Of a DNA stretch of 60,649 bases, positions 43,727 through 53,317 are shown piece after piece. Made by a program: the position numbers and the translations under genes. This DNA is from Bryobacterales bacterium (lineage in GTDB: Bacteria; Acidobacteriota; Terriglobia; Bryobacterales; Bryobacteraceae). The DNA lies in the NCBI GenBank assembly GCA_016789905.1, contig JAEUQC010000117.1, positions 1-60,649 on the forward strand, in the 5' to 3' direction. The notes beneath the pieces are model-generated. The model saw only the letters and a program-made list of their open reading frames with translations. It was not told the origin of the DNA and searched no databases. Position 1 is the stretch's first letter, and every line of letters starts with the position of its first letter.

Positions 43727-46700
43727 ATGAGCACACTTGGCTTCCGGCTGCTTGGAGGACTTCTCCTTGCCGCTTCATTTGCGTTTGGCCAAACGACCAC
43801 GTCGGTCACCGGTCTCGTGACCGATCCTTCCGGCGCGGTTGTCCCGAATGCTTCCATTGAGTTGAACAACATCGAGAACGGCACCAGACGGGAGACAACT
43901 ACGGATGCTAACGGCTCATACTCTGTGCCGCAATTGACTCCAGGCACCTACCGTCTGTCGGCGAAAGCGACCGGGTTTTCTTCGGCGGTTATTAACGAAC
44001 TCCGTTTCCTTGTCAACACTCCGGCCACAGTTAACATCAAGTTGGAAGTCGGCACGATTACCGACACGGTGTCCGTCTCCGCCGAAGCGATCGAACTCAA
44101 CACCGTCGACGCCTCCGTCGGCAACTCCTTCGGCACCAAACCCATCCTCCAGCTCCCCTTCGAAGCTCGCAACGTTGCCGGCCTGCTCTCGCTGCAGCCC
44201 GGCGTCACCTTCGCCGGTTCGAACGCCGAAAACAGCTACCGCGGCGGCAACGTTAATGGCGGTAAGAACGACCAGGCCAATGTTACCCTCGACGGCGTCG
44301 ACGTCAACGACCAGCAGAACCGCGACCCCTTCACCAGCGTCCTCCGCATGACGCTCGATTCGGTCCAGGAGTTCCGCGTCGTCACCACCAATGCCAATGC
44401 CGAACTCGGCCGCAGCTCCGGCGCGCAAATCTCCCTCGTCACCCGCTCCGGCACCAACGAACTCCACGGCGCCGGCTACTGGTTCGTCCGCAATAAAGCC
44501 ACCAACGCCAACAGCTTCTTCAATAATCAGAATGGTGTCCCTCTCGCCAAGCTGAACCGCAACGTCTACGGCGCCCGCCTCGGCGGCGCCCTCATCAAGA
44601 ACAAGATGTTCCTGTTCGGCAACTGGGAAGAGCGCAAGGACCGCCGCGAGGATTCCATTCTCCGCACCGTCCCCTCCGCCACCCTCCGCGAAGGCATCAC
44701 GCGCTACATCCGCGCCGACGGCTCCATCGCCACCGTAACCCCCCAGGAACTCCGCACCCGCGTCGACCCGCTGCAGATCGGCCCCAGCGCCGCCGCCCTC
44801 TCCGTCATGCGCGCCTATCCCTTGCCAAATGACTCGGCCGCCGGCGACGCCATCAACACCTCCGGTTTCCGCTTCAACGCGCCCATCCTCCTCGACCAGC
44901 GCACCTTCATCTCGCGCCTCGATTACGTCGTCAACGCCAAACACAACCTGTTCGTCCGCGGCAACCTGCAGGACGACAGCGACACCTCCGCCCCGCAGTT
45001 CCCGGGCATGGCGCCGAACAACGTCAACCTCAATAACACCAAAGGCTTCGCCATCGGTCTCACCAGCGTCTTCACTCCGTGGATGGTCAACAACTTCCGT
45101 TACGGAATCACCCGCGTGGGCCTCGAAAACACCGGCGTCTCCAATCAGCCCTTCGTCACCTTCCGCACCATCGATTCGTTGTTCGGCTCCAACCGCGCCT
45201 TCATCCGCAAGACGCCGGTCCACACCCTTGCCAACGACTTCACCTGGACCCGCGGCTCCCACGACATCAAGCTCGGCGGCGTCATGCGCATCATCCGCAA
45301 CAACCGCAATAGCTTCTTGAACTCGTTCCCCTCGGCTTCCACCAACGCCTCCTGGCTGAACGCCTCCGGCAACGATCTGAATGCCCCGTTCACCGACATG
45401 CGCTCCACCGCCCGCGTCGCTTTCCGCGACGCCGCCATGGCCGTGCTCGGCGTCGTCAGCCAGGGCAACGCCCAGTACAACTACAACAAGGACGGCTCCC
45501 CGCTCGCCGTCGGCGCCCCCGTGCTCCGGCAGTTCAACGCGGAAGAGTACGAACTATACGCCCAGGACACCTGGAAGGTTTCGAAGGCGCTCACCCTCAC
45601 CTACGGACTCCGCTGGTCGCTCATGCCGCCCATCTACGAGGCCAATGGCGTCCAGACCGTCGCCCGCGAATCGCTGTCGACGTTCTTTGACACCCGCGTC
45701 GCCCTCGCCAGCGTCGGCGCCCCGCAGTTCCTCGTCACCCCCGTCGAATACGTCCTCAAAGAACAGCCCGGCGGCCGTGATCTCTATCCCTTCTACAAGG
45801 ACAATTTCGCTCCCCGCGTGGCGCTTGCCTATTCGCCCCAGGGCGATAGCGGCCTCTCCAGGTTCTTCTTCGGCGGCCCTGGCAAATCCTCCATCCGCGC
45901 CGGATGGGGCATGTACTACGACGTCATGGGCTCCGGCCTCATCACGAACTACGATGCCTCCGCTCTCGGTCTGTCCACCGCGCTCACCAACCCGTCGGCT
46001 ACACAGACCCTCGCTACCGCGCCCCGTTTCACGGGCATCAACTCCATTCCCGGCGGCCTGCTCCTGCCCGCTCCTGCGGCCGGCTTCCCCCAGCGCGCTC
46101 CCAATGCGTTCGCTATCATCAACTCCCTCGACGATCAGTTGAAGGCCCCCTACACCATGAACATGAACCTCACCCTGAGCCGCGAGTTCAGGGGCGGCCT
46201 GTTCATCCAGGGCGGTTATATCGGACGCCTCTCCCGCCGCTCGCTCACCAGCGAGGACATCGCCATGCCCGTTAATATGCGCGACCCGGCCTCCGGCGTC
46301 ACCTACTTCGAGGCGGCCACCCAACTCGCCAACCTCGCCAACGCCAACACTCCCGTCGCCAACGTGCAGCGCATCCCGTTCTGGGAAAACTTCTTCCCCG
46401 GCGCCGCTACCTCCACCCTGTCCGCCACCCAGCGCGCCTACCAGTCCTTCGCCGGCAACGCGCCCGACTACAGCTACGCCCTCTACGAAATGGATGTCCT
46501 CTGCCGGCCGTCCTGCTCCAAGTACGGGCCGTATAGCTTCTACAACCGCCAGTACAGCTACCTCCGGACCCTTCGTTCCATCGGTTCCGGTAGCTACCAC
46601 GGGATGCAGTGGACCGTCCGCAAGCGCTTCTCCAAGAGCGATACCCTTGACTTCAACTACACTTGGTCGAAGTCGATCGATCTCGCCTCCCGCCCGGAAA

Positions 46701-47362
46701 ACTCCACTGCCACCAACGGCGTCATCATCAACGCCTGGGACCGCCGCGCCTTCCGCGCCCCGTCCGACTACGACACCCGCCACCAGTGGAACGCGAACTA
46801 CGTCTACAGCCTCCCCATGGGCAAAGGACGCGCGCTGCTCGACAATGGCGGCATCTCCGACGTCGTCTTCGGCGGCTGGCAGTTGTCCGGACTCTATCGC
46901 CAGTCCACCGGCCTGCCCACCTCCGTCGGCAATGGCCGCTTCTGGCCCACCAACTGGAACATCACCGGCTACGCCACTGCCATTGGCACCGTCGTCGACG
47001 GCACCCGCCGCGACGCGCCCGCGCCTCCAGGTGGCACCGGCGGTGTCAACCTGTTCCAGGATCCCGCCAAAGCCATCGAAGCCTTCGATTACACTCTCCC
47101 CGGCCAGTCCGGCGGGCGGAACATCGTTCGCGGCGACGGCAACTTCAACATCGACCTCAGCCTTGCCAAGTCCTTCACCATGCCCTGGTCGGAGAACCAC
47201 AAGGTTCAGTTCCGCTGGGAAGTCTTCAACGTGACGAACTCGGTCCGCTTCGACCCGTTCTTCACTTCCGCCGACCTCGGCAACCTGGGCTCGTTCGGCA
47301 AATACACCGACACGCTCACCCTGCCGCGCGTCATGCAGTTCGGCCTCCGCTACGATTTCTAG
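43727..47362 (+). CDS. Oar-type TonB-dependent receptor
   Basis: A 1,211-residue outer-membrane protein typical of Acidobacteriota. It has a signal peptide (MSTLGFRLLGGLLLAASFAFGQ), a carboxypeptidase-regulatory-like domain over about 25-115 (TGLVTDPSGAVVPNASIEL ... GSYSVPQLTPGTYRL), a plug region (about 120-240, VTLDGVDVNDQQNRDPF) and a long beta-barrel ending in an aromatic residue (VMQFGLRYDF). It probably imports oligosaccharides or other large ligands using TonB energy; the ligand is unknown. The ATG at 43727 is chosen for the signal peptide. The upstream leader has a candidate promoter and a hairpin. It ends before a strong terminator. Confidence 0.93.
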   Translation: MSTLGFRLLGGLLLAASFAFGQTTTSVTGLVTDPSGAVVPNASIELNNIENGTRRETTTDANGSYSVPQLTPGTYRLSAKATGFSSAVINELRFLVNTPATVNIKLEVGTITDTVSVSAEAIELNTVDASVGNSFGTKPILQLPFEARNVAGLLSLQPGVTFAGSNAENSYRGGNVNGGKNDQANVTLDGVDVNDQQNRDPFTSVLRMTLDSVQEFRVVTTNANAELGRSSGAQISLVTRSGTNELHGAGYWFVRNKATNANSFFNNQNGVPLAKLNRNVYGARLGGALIKNKMFLFGNWEERKDRREDSILRTVPSATLREGITRYIRADGSIATVTPQELRTRVDPLQIGPSAAALSVMRAYPLPNDSAAGDAINTSGFRFNAPILLDQRTFISRLDYVVNAKHNLFVRGNLQDDSDTSAPQFPGMAPNNVNLNNTKGFAIGLTSVFTPWMVNNFRYGITRVGLENTGVSNQPFVTFRTIDSLFGSNRAFIRKTPVHTLANDFTWTRGSHDIKLGGVMRIIRNNRNSFLNSFPSASTNASWLNASGNDLNAPFTDMRSTARVAFRDAAMAVLGVVSQGNAQYNYNKDGSPLAVGAPVLRQFNAEEYELYAQDTWKVSKALTLTYGLRWSLMPPIYEANGVQTVARESLSTFFDTRVALASVGAPQFLVTPVEYVLKEQPGGRDLYPFYKDNFAPRVALAYSPQGDSGLSRFFFGGPGKSSIRAGWGMYYDVMGSGLITNYDASALGLSTALTNPSATQTLATAPRFTGINSIPGGLLLPAPAAGFPQRAPNAFAIINSLDDQLKAPYTMNMNLTLSREFRGGLFIQGGYIGRLSRRSLTSEDIAMPVNMRDPASGVTYFEAATQLANLANANTPVANVQRIPFWENFFPGAATSTLSATQRAYQSFAGNAPDYSYALYEMDVLCRPSCSKYGPYSFYNRQYSYLRTLRSIGSGSYHGMQWTVRKRFSKSDTLDFNYTWSKSIDLASRPENSTATNGVIINAWDRRAFRAPSDYDTRHQWNANYVYSLPMGKGRALLDNGGISDVVFGGWQLSGLYRQSTGLPTSVGNGRFWPTNWNITGYATAIGTVVDGTRRDAPAPPGGTGGVNLFQDPAKAIEAFDYTLPGQSGGRNIVRGDGNFNIDLSLAKSFTMPWSENHKVQFRWEVFNVTNSVRFDPFFTSADLGNLGSFGKYTDTLTLPRVMQFGLRYDF

Positions 47363-47384
47363 TAGCGAATTCGTTGCAACAAAG

Positions 47385-47416
47385 AAAAGGGCGGCCACAG
47401 CCTGGGCCGCCCTTTT
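47385..47416. terminator. Rho-independent terminator after the TonB receptor gene
   Basis: AAAAGGGCGGCC (47385-47396) and GGCCGCCCTTTT (47405-47416) form a perfect 12-bp stem around an 8-nt loop. The T-rich arm and following TTT tract end transcription on the plus strand, and the A-rich left arm makes it usable in reverse as well. It separates the receptor gene from alaS. Confidence 0.9.
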
Positions 47417-47470
47417 CCTTTCTCCATTCGCCGCATTCGCGCCTAAACATGCGAAAATAGTGGTTTCCGC

Positions 47471-50113
47471 ATGACTGGCCACGATACTCGCCAAAAATTC
47501 CTAGACTTTTTCGCTTCCCGCGGCCACCGCGTCGTGAAGTCTTCCAGCCTGGTCCCGGCAAATGATCCGACGTTGCTGTTCACCAACGCCGGCATGAACC
47601 AGTTTAAGGACATCTTCCTCGGCATGGAGAAGCGCGAATACGCCCGCGCCGCCACCAGCCAGAAATGCGTCCGCGCCGGCGGCAAGCACAACGATCTGGA
47701 AAACGTCGGCTACACGCGCCGCCACCACACGTTCTTCGAAATGCTCGGCAATTTCTCCTTCGGCGATTACTTCAAGGCCGAAGCCATCGATTTTGCCTGG
47801 GAACTCATCACCAAGGAATATGGCCTCGACAAGGACCGCCTCTACGTCACCGTCTTCCGTGAAGACGACGAAGCCGAAGAGCTTTGGCAGAAAGTCACCG
47901 GCATCTCCAAAAGCCGCATCTTCCGCCTCGACGAGAAGGATAATTTCTGGCAGATGGGCGATACCGGCCCCTGCGGACCGTGCTCGGAAATCCACTACGA
48001 CCTGGGCGCGGAAAACGCCGGCCCCGGCCAGGAACACGAACAGTTCCCGCTTGATGGCGGCGGACGTTTCGTCGAAATCTGGAACCTCGTCTTCATGCAG
48101 TTTGACCGCTCTTCCAGCGGCATCATGACTCGCCTGCCGAAACCTTCCATCGACACCGGCATGGGCCTGGAACGCCTCGCGGCCATCCTGCAAGGCAAAA
48201 TCACCAACTACGATTCCGATCTCCTCCTGCCCGTCATCGAATACGGCGGCACGCTTTGCGACGTGAACTACGGCGACGACCCGAAAAACGATGTCGTCCT
48301 TCGCATCAATGCTGACCATGCCCGCGCCGCCGCATTCCTCATTCACGATGGCGTGGTCCCCTCCAATGAAGGCCGCGGCTATGTTCTACGCAAAATCATG
48401 CGCCGCGCCCTCCGCAACGCTCGCCGCATTGGCGTCGCCGAGCCCTACCTCCACAAGCTCACCACCTTCGTCGCCGAGTTCATGAAACCGGCCTATCCGG
48501 AACTGCTCGATTCCATCGCCCGCGTCTCCCGCATCGTGAAGGAGGAAGAGAACCGCTACGCCACCACCTATCAGGTGGCCGAACGCGTCTTCCACGATGA
48601 GGCCCGCCACGCCGTTGGCGGTGTGCTCCCCGGCGCCGCTGCCTTCAAACTCTACGACACCTATGGCCTGGCCGCCGATGAACAGGAAGACATGGCTCGC
48701 GAGTTCGGCCTCACCATCGATAAAGATGGCTTCGACGCCGAAATGGACAAGCAGCGCGAACGCGCTCGCGCCTCCTGGAAAGGCGCCGAAAAGGCCCATG
48801 TCGCCCCGGTCTACGGCCAACTGCAATCCGCTCTCGGCCGCACGAAATTCACCGGCTACGACAACATGACGCAGGATAGTTGCAAGGTCCTCGCCGTGCT
48901 CGTCGATCAGAAAGAAGTTGACTCCGTGCCCGCCGGCGCCGCCGCCGAACTTGTTCTCGACACCACTTGTTTTTACGCCGAATCCGGCGGCCAGGTGGGC
49001 GACCGCGGCGAACTGCAAACCAAATCCGGCGATACGCTCGCCACAGTCGAACAGACCTACCCGGCCGTCCCCGGCCTCTCTGTTCACAAGGTCACCACCG
49101 CCGCGCCCATCAGGAAAGGCGACATCGTTCGCGGCGTTGTCAATGCCGAACTGCGCTCCGCCACCCGCCGCAACCACACCGCTACGCATCTCTTGCACGC
49201 CGCTCTGCGCAGCGTTCTCGGCGTGCATGTGAAGCAGGCCGGCTCCGTTGTCGACCCCAGCCGCCTGCGCTTCGATTTCAGTCACTACACCGGCATGACC
49301 CCCGACGAAGTCTCCGAAGTGGAACGTATCGTCAACGAAGAGATCATGCGCAACACGCCCGTCTCGACAGACATCATGGAACTGGAAGACGCCATCTCCA
49401 CCGGTGCCATGGCGCTATTCGGCGAAAAATACGCCGAAAAAGTGCGCGTCGTCAATGTCCCCGGTTTCAGCAAGGAACTCTGCGGCGGAACGCATGTCTT
49501 CCGCACCGGTGATATCGGCTTGTGCAAGATCGTCTATGAGGGTTCGGTCAGCGCCGGCGCGCGCCGCCTGGAAGCCATCACTGGCAACGCTGCCGTGGAG
49601 CGGTTCCAGGGTGCTACCGCCACGTTAAGTCGCGTTGCCCAAACCATCCACGCCTCCGAATCGGACCTCCTCGAACAGATCGACAAACTCCTTGCTCATC
49701 AGCGTCACTTGGAAAAGCAATTGGAGCAGTTGAAGAACAAAGTGGCGCAGTCGCAAAGCAGTTCGCTGGAAACCCAGGTTCGCGAAATCAAAGGCGTCCA
49801 TGTGCTCTCCGTTGAAGTGGACGGCTTGGACCGCGTGCAGATGCGCGGCCTCGCCGATTCGCTTCGCAACAAATGGAAGTCCTGCGTCGTCGTGCTCGGC
49901 ACCGCGGACGATCACGGCGTTGCCATCGTCGTCGCCGTCACCAAGGATCTTACGCAGAAAGTCCACGCCGGAAAACTGATCGGCCCCATCGCTGTGGCGG
50001 TCGGCGGCAAGGGCGGCGGACGGCCCGATCTCGCCGAAGCCGGCGGCAAGGACGCGGCCGCGTTGGGCAAGGCCCTCGACGCCGTCTATGCGCAGGTCGA
50101 TGCCCTGCTTTGA
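47471..50113 (+). CDS. alaS: Alanyl-tRNA synthetase
   Basis: An 880-residue enzyme that charges tRNA-Ala. It starts with the class II core (DFFASRGHRVVKSSSLVPAND), motif 2 region (TRRHHTFFEMLGNFSFGDYF) and GMGLERLAAILQG. The editing domain has the zinc site HTATHLLHAALR and a C-terminal CGGTHV. A coiled region (DKLLAHQRHLEKQLEQLKNK) and the DHHA1 domain (GGKGGGRPDLAEAGGKD) end the protein. The length is canonical. The first ATG of ypdA lies inside its last codons, so the two genes overlap. Confidence 0.98.
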   Translation: MTGHDTRQKFLDFFASRGHRVVKSSSLVPANDPTLLFTNAGMNQFKDIFLGMEKREYARAATSQKCVRAGGKHNDLENVGYTRRHHTFFEMLGNFSFGDYFKAEAIDFAWELITKEYGLDKDRLYVTVFREDDEAEELWQKVTGISKSRIFRLDEKDNFWQMGDTGPCGPCSEIHYDLGAENAGPGQEHEQFPLDGGGRFVEIWNLVFMQFDRSSSGIMTRLPKPSIDTGMGLERLAAILQGKITNYDSDLLLPVIEYGGTLCDVNYGDDPKNDVVLRINADHARAAAFLIHDGVVPSNEGRGYVLRKIMRRALRNARRIGVAEPYLHKLTTFVAEFMKPAYPELLDSIARVSRIVKEEENRYATTYQVAERVFHDEARHAVGGVLPGAAAFKLYDTYGLAADEQEDMAREFGLTIDKDGFDAEMDKQRERARASWKGAEKAHVAPVYGQLQSALGRTKFTGYDNMTQDSCKVLAVLVDQKEVDSVPAGAAAELVLDTTCFYAESGGQVGDRGELQTKSGDTLATVEQTYPAVPGLSVHKVTTAAPIRKGDIVRGVVNAELRSATRRNHTATHLLHAALRSVLGVHVKQAGSVVDPSRLRFDFSHYTGMTPDEVSEVERIVNEEIMRNTPVSTDIMELEDAISTGAMALFGEKYAEKVRVVNVPGFSKELCGGTHVFRTGDIGLCKIVYEGSVSAGARRLEAITGNAAVERFQGATATLSRVAQTIHASESDLLEQIDKLLAHQRHLEKQLEQLKNKVAQSQSSSLETQVREIKGVHVLSVEVDGLDRVQMRGLADSLRNKWKSCVVVLGTADDHGVAIVVAVTKDLTQKVHAGKLIGPIAVAVGGKGGGRPDLAEAGGKDAAALGKALDAVYAQVDALL

Positions 50114-51086
50114 TACAGAAGTAGTGGTCGTTGGCGCGGGGCCCACGGGCCTCGCCTGCGGCATTGAACTCGGCCGCGCCGGTGTGCGCGCCACGCTGAT
50201 TGAGAAGGGTTGCGTCGTCAACTCGCTCTACAACTACCCGACGAACATGGTGTTTTTCACCACGCCGGAACTGCTCGAAATCGGCGACATCCCCATGACG
50301 TCGCTCAACGAAAAGCCGAACCGTACCGAGGCGCTGAAATACTACCGCCGCGTGGCCGATCACTACAAACTCGATATCCGCCAGTATCAGCGCGTGGAAA
50401 ACGTCACCGGCGCCGACGGCGAATTCCTCACCCGCGCCCGCGATCAGCACGGTGAATTACATGAATACCGGTCGAAGAAAGTAATCTTTTCCACTGGCTA
50501 CTATGACCGCCCAAACTATCTAAACGTACCGGGCGAGGACCTTCCCAAGGTCATTCACTATTACCGCGAGGCCCACGCCTACTACGGCCACGACGTGCTT
50601 GTCGTCGGTGCCAAAAACTCCGCGGCCATCGCCGCCCTCGAACTCTGGTGGACTGGCGCCCGCGTCACCATGGTCCACCGCGGTCCGGAGATCCACCGCC
50701 ACGTCAAATACTGGATCAAACCCAACATCGAGAACCGCATCAAAAACGGCGAAATTCCTATGTACTTCAACAGCGCCGTGAAGCAGATTCTCCCCCACGA
50801 AGTGGTCCTCGCCACGCCGCACGGCGAAGTCACTCTGAAAAACGATTTCGTCTTCGCCATGACCGGTTACCACCCCGATTTCGAATTCCTCTCCGCCCAC
50901 GGCATCACGCTCCATCCCGAAACCCGCCGCCCCTACACCAACCCCGAAACGTTCGAAAGCCAGCGCCCCGGCATATACCTTGCCGGCGTCGTCGTCGCCG
51001 GCGTCCACACCAACGAAATCTTCATCGAAAACGGCCGCTTCCACGGCAAAGCCATCGCTGCCGATATCGCCAACCGTCTCCCGTAG
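50100..51086 (+). CDS. ypdA: YpdA-family bacillithiol disulfide reductase
   Basis: A 328-residue FAD/NAD(P)H-dependent protein of the YpdA (Bdr) family, which reduces oxidised bacillithiol. The FAD fold opens with VVVVGAGPTGLACGIELG. A long stretch NSLYNYPTNMVFFTTPELLEIGDIP contains the family mark near the active region (written here in two halves: NSLYNYPTNMVFF and TTPELLEIGDIP). The NAD(P)H fold is VLVVGAKNSAAIAALELWW. It overlaps the alaS end by 14 nt if it starts at ATG 50100; an ATG at 50088 is possible. With YtxJ it points to a bacillithiol system. Confidence 0.9.
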   Translation: MPCFDTEVVVVGAGPTGLACGIELGRAGVRATLIEKGCVVNSLYNYPTNMVFFTTPELLEIGDIPMTSLNEKPNRTEALKYYRRVADHYKLDIRQYQRVENVTGADGEFLTRARDQHGELHEYRSKKVIFSTGYYDRPNYLNVPGEDLPKVIHYYREAHAYYGHDVLVVGAKNSAAIAALELWWTGARVTMVHRGPEIHRHVKYWIKPNIENRIKNGEIPMYFNSAVKQILPHEVVLATPHGEVTLKNDFVFAMTGYHPDFEFLSAHGITLHPETRRPYTNPETFESQRPGIYLAGVVVAGVHTNEIFIENGRFHGKAIAADIANRLP

Positions 51087-51093
51087 TCCCGTC

Positions 51094-51921
51094 ATGCGCG
51101 TTCTCCACCTCGATTTCGGGCGCCAATTGCGCGGCGGTCAGTTCCAGGTGTTAAGCCTCATGGAGGAACTCGCTTCCTCCGGCGTCCATCAGCAATTCCT
51201 CAGTCCCCACGGCGAACCATTCTCCCTCCGCAAGCTCCGCCAGCCCGCCGATATCGTCCACGCCCACGATGCCAAGGGCCACACCCTCGCCGCTCTGTTT
51301 GCCACGGCCCCGCTCATCGTCAGCCGTCGCGTCGCCTTCCCCGTCAAGCGCAACTGGGCCAGCCAGTGGAAGTACCGCCAGCCCGCGCTTTTCCTCGCCG
51401 TTTCCAAATATGTAGCGGGCAAACTGATGGAGGCCGGCGTCCCCGCCCACAAAATCGAAGTCGTCTACGACGGCGTTCGTCCGCTCCCGCTCTCCACCCG
51501 CACCGGCCCGCTCATCGCCCCCGCCTCGGCAGACCCCATGAAAGGCGCCGATCTCATCCGCGCCTCCGGCGTGGAAGTCGAGTTCACTGCCGATCTTCCC
51601 GGCGCACTGAAGACCGCTCGCGGCCTGCTCTACGTCACCCGCGAAGAGGGCCTCGGCTCCGCCGCCCTGCTCGCCATGAGCGCCGGTGTTCCCGTCGTCG
51701 CCAGCCGTGTTGGCGGCCTGCCGGAAATTGTTCATCACGAACAGAACGGCCTCCTCACCAACAACGATCCCCGCGAAATCGCCGCCGCCGCCCTTCGCCT
51801 CCTCGCGCCCGAATCGGACGCCTGGGCCGCCCAGGGCAGGGAACTCGTCCACCGCCAATTCCTCACCTCGCACATGGCCCAGGCCACGCTCGCCGCCTAC
51901 CGCCGCCTCGCATCGCCATGA
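51094..51921 (+). CDS. Family 4 glycosyltransferase
   Basis: A 275-residue GT-B glycosyltransferase, short for the GT4 family. It opens with MRVLHLDFGRQLRGGQFQVL and has a typical acceptor-side patch (DIVHAHDAKGHTLAALFATAP), a mid-strand KIEVVYDGV and a donor-binding GLLYVTREEGLGSAALLAMSAGVPVVASRVGGLPEIV (split at EEGLGSA and VVASRVGGLPEIV), which carries the catalytic Glu pair. The ATG at 51094 is 7 nt after the ypdA stop, so it is in the same operon. The short length makes it unlikely to be BshA, the bacillithiol glycosyltransferase. Sugar and acceptor are unknown. Confidence 0.85.
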   Translation: MRVLHLDFGRQLRGGQFQVLSLMEELASSGVHQQFLSPHGEPFSLRKLRQPADIVHAHDAKGHTLAALFATAPLIVSRRVAFPVKRNWASQWKYRQPALFLAVSKYVAGKLMEAGVPAHKIEVVYDGVRPLPLSTRTGPLIAPASADPMKGADLIRASGVEVEFTADLPGALKTARGLLYVTREEGLGSAALLAMSAGVPVVASRVGGLPEIVHHEQNGLLTNNDPREIAAAALRLLAPESDAWAAQGRELVHRQFLTSHMAQATLAAYRRLASP

Positions 51922-51934
51922 GAAACTGCAATGG

Positions 51935-53308
51935 ATGCTCCTCACCCGCCGCGCCGCCTTCGCTTCCTTAGCTGCTCTCCACGCCCATGCCCAACAGCAA
52001 CCCCGCCCCAATATCCTCTGGATTCTCGGCGATGACCTCGGTCCCCAACTCGGCTGCTACGGCCACCCCCTCGTCAACACGCCCAACGTCGATCGCCTCG
52101 CCGCCGAAGGCGTCCGCTTCACCCACTGTTTCACCACCGCCCCCGTCTGCTCCCCCTCCCGCTCGGCCTGGAACACCGGCGTCTATCAAACCACCATCGG
52201 CGCCCACAATCATCGCAGCCATCGCAAGGACGGCTACTCCCTGCCGGATGGCGTCCGCTTGGTCTCCCACCGCCTCCGCGACGCCGGCTACTTCACCGCC
52301 AACGTCACCCAAATCACCCCCGAACTCCGCGCCAGTGGCAAGACCGATTTCAATTTCAAAACCGAAAAACCCTTCGACGGTATTCACTGGAACCAACGCG
52401 CCAAAGGCCAGCCCTTCTTCGCCCAGGTCAACTTCACCGCCCCCCATAAAGGCCCGCAGTGGCCCCTTGCCCGCAAACAGCCCAATCTCGTCGATCCCGC
52501 CAAAGTCGAACTCCCGCCCTACTACCCGGACCATCCCGTCATTCGCGATGAAGTCGCCAACTACCTCGACGCCGTCAATAACTGGGACCGCCAGGTCGGC
52601 ATCCTCCTCAATGAGTTGAATAAGGACGGTCTGCTCGACAACACCGTCATCTTCGTCTTCGGCGACAACGGCCGCTGCCTCCTCCGCGGCAAGCAGTGGC
52701 TCTACGACGCCGGCACCCACGTCCCTTTGATCGTTCGCTGGCCAGGCCGCCTCAAGCCCGGCTCCGTCCGCCGCGACCCCGTCATTTCCCTCGACATCAC
52801 CGCCGCCACCCTCGACGCCGCCGGCATCGAACACCCCAAACTCTTCCACGGCCAATCCCTATTCAAGAACGCCAAGCCCCGCACCGAAATCTTCACCGCC
52901 CGCGACCGCTGCGACATGACCGTCGACCGCATTCGCGCCGTCCGCGACGCCCGTTATAAGCTGATTCATAACTTCCACCCCAACCGTTCTTACTCCCAAT
53001 TCAACGAGTACATCAGGAACAGCTACCCCGCTCTCACTGTCATCCAGACCCTTGCCAAAGAGGGCAAACTCAACGAACTTCAGGCCCGCTGGGTCGCCCC
53101 AACCCGCCCCGAGTTTGAACTGTACGATCACCAGGCCGACCCCCATGAAGTCCGCAACCTGGCCGCCGATCCCGCTCACCGCAAAACCCTCGAACGGCTT
53201 CAGAAACACCTGGCGCAGTGGATTGAGGAAACCGCCGATCAGGGCCGCGTTCCCGAATCTCCGGAGACCATCGCCAGCGAAGAACCCCGCGCGAACGTCG
53301 TAAAATAG
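51935..53308 (+). CDS. Secreted Cys-type sulfatase
   Basis: A 457-residue arylsulfatase-family enzyme with a probable signal (MLLTRRAAFASLAALHAHAQ). The formylglycine site is VCSPSRSAW, with Cys72 in the C-x-P-S-R motif. Metal ligands include the Asp pair in ILWILGDDLGPQLGCYG and a later VFGDNGRCLLRGKQWLYDAG. It should remove sulfate from a carbohydrate or phenol after conversion of Cys72 by a formylglycine-generating enzyme, which is not in this window. The ATG at 51935 is chosen for the leader; the longer frame overlaps the GT4 gene. uxaC follows 9 nt downstream. Confidence 0.92.
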   Translation: MLLTRRAAFASLAALHAHAQQQPRPNILWILGDDLGPQLGCYGHPLVNTPNVDRLAAEGVRFTHCFTTAPVCSPSRSAWNTGVYQTTIGAHNHRSHRKDGYSLPDGVRLVSHRLRDAGYFTANVTQITPELRASGKTDFNFKTEKPFDGIHWNQRAKGQPFFAQVNFTAPHKGPQWPLARKQPNLVDPAKVELPPYYPDHPVIRDEVANYLDAVNNWDRQVGILLNELNKDGLLDNTVIFVFGDNGRCLLRGKQWLYDAGTHVPLIVRWPGRLKPGSVRRDPVISLDITAATLDAAGIEHPKLFHGQSLFKNAKPRTEIFTARDRCDMTVDRIRAVRDARYKLIHNFHPNRSYSQFNEYIRNSYPALTVIQTLAKEGKLNELQARWVAPTRPEFELYDHQADPHEVRNLAADPAHRKTLERLQKHLAQWIEETADQGRVPESPETIASEEPRANVVK

Positions 53309-53317
53309 TGGCTATCG

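Noticed and set aside
45554..47494. A 646-codon minus-strand frame opposite the TonB receptor
   Set aside because: It is antisense to the receptor's barrel and crosses the terminator; no recognisable motif.
51094..51921. The GT4 gene next to ypdA as bshA
   Set aside because: It is about 100 residues shorter than BshA proteins and lacks their typical opening; adjacency alone is not enough.
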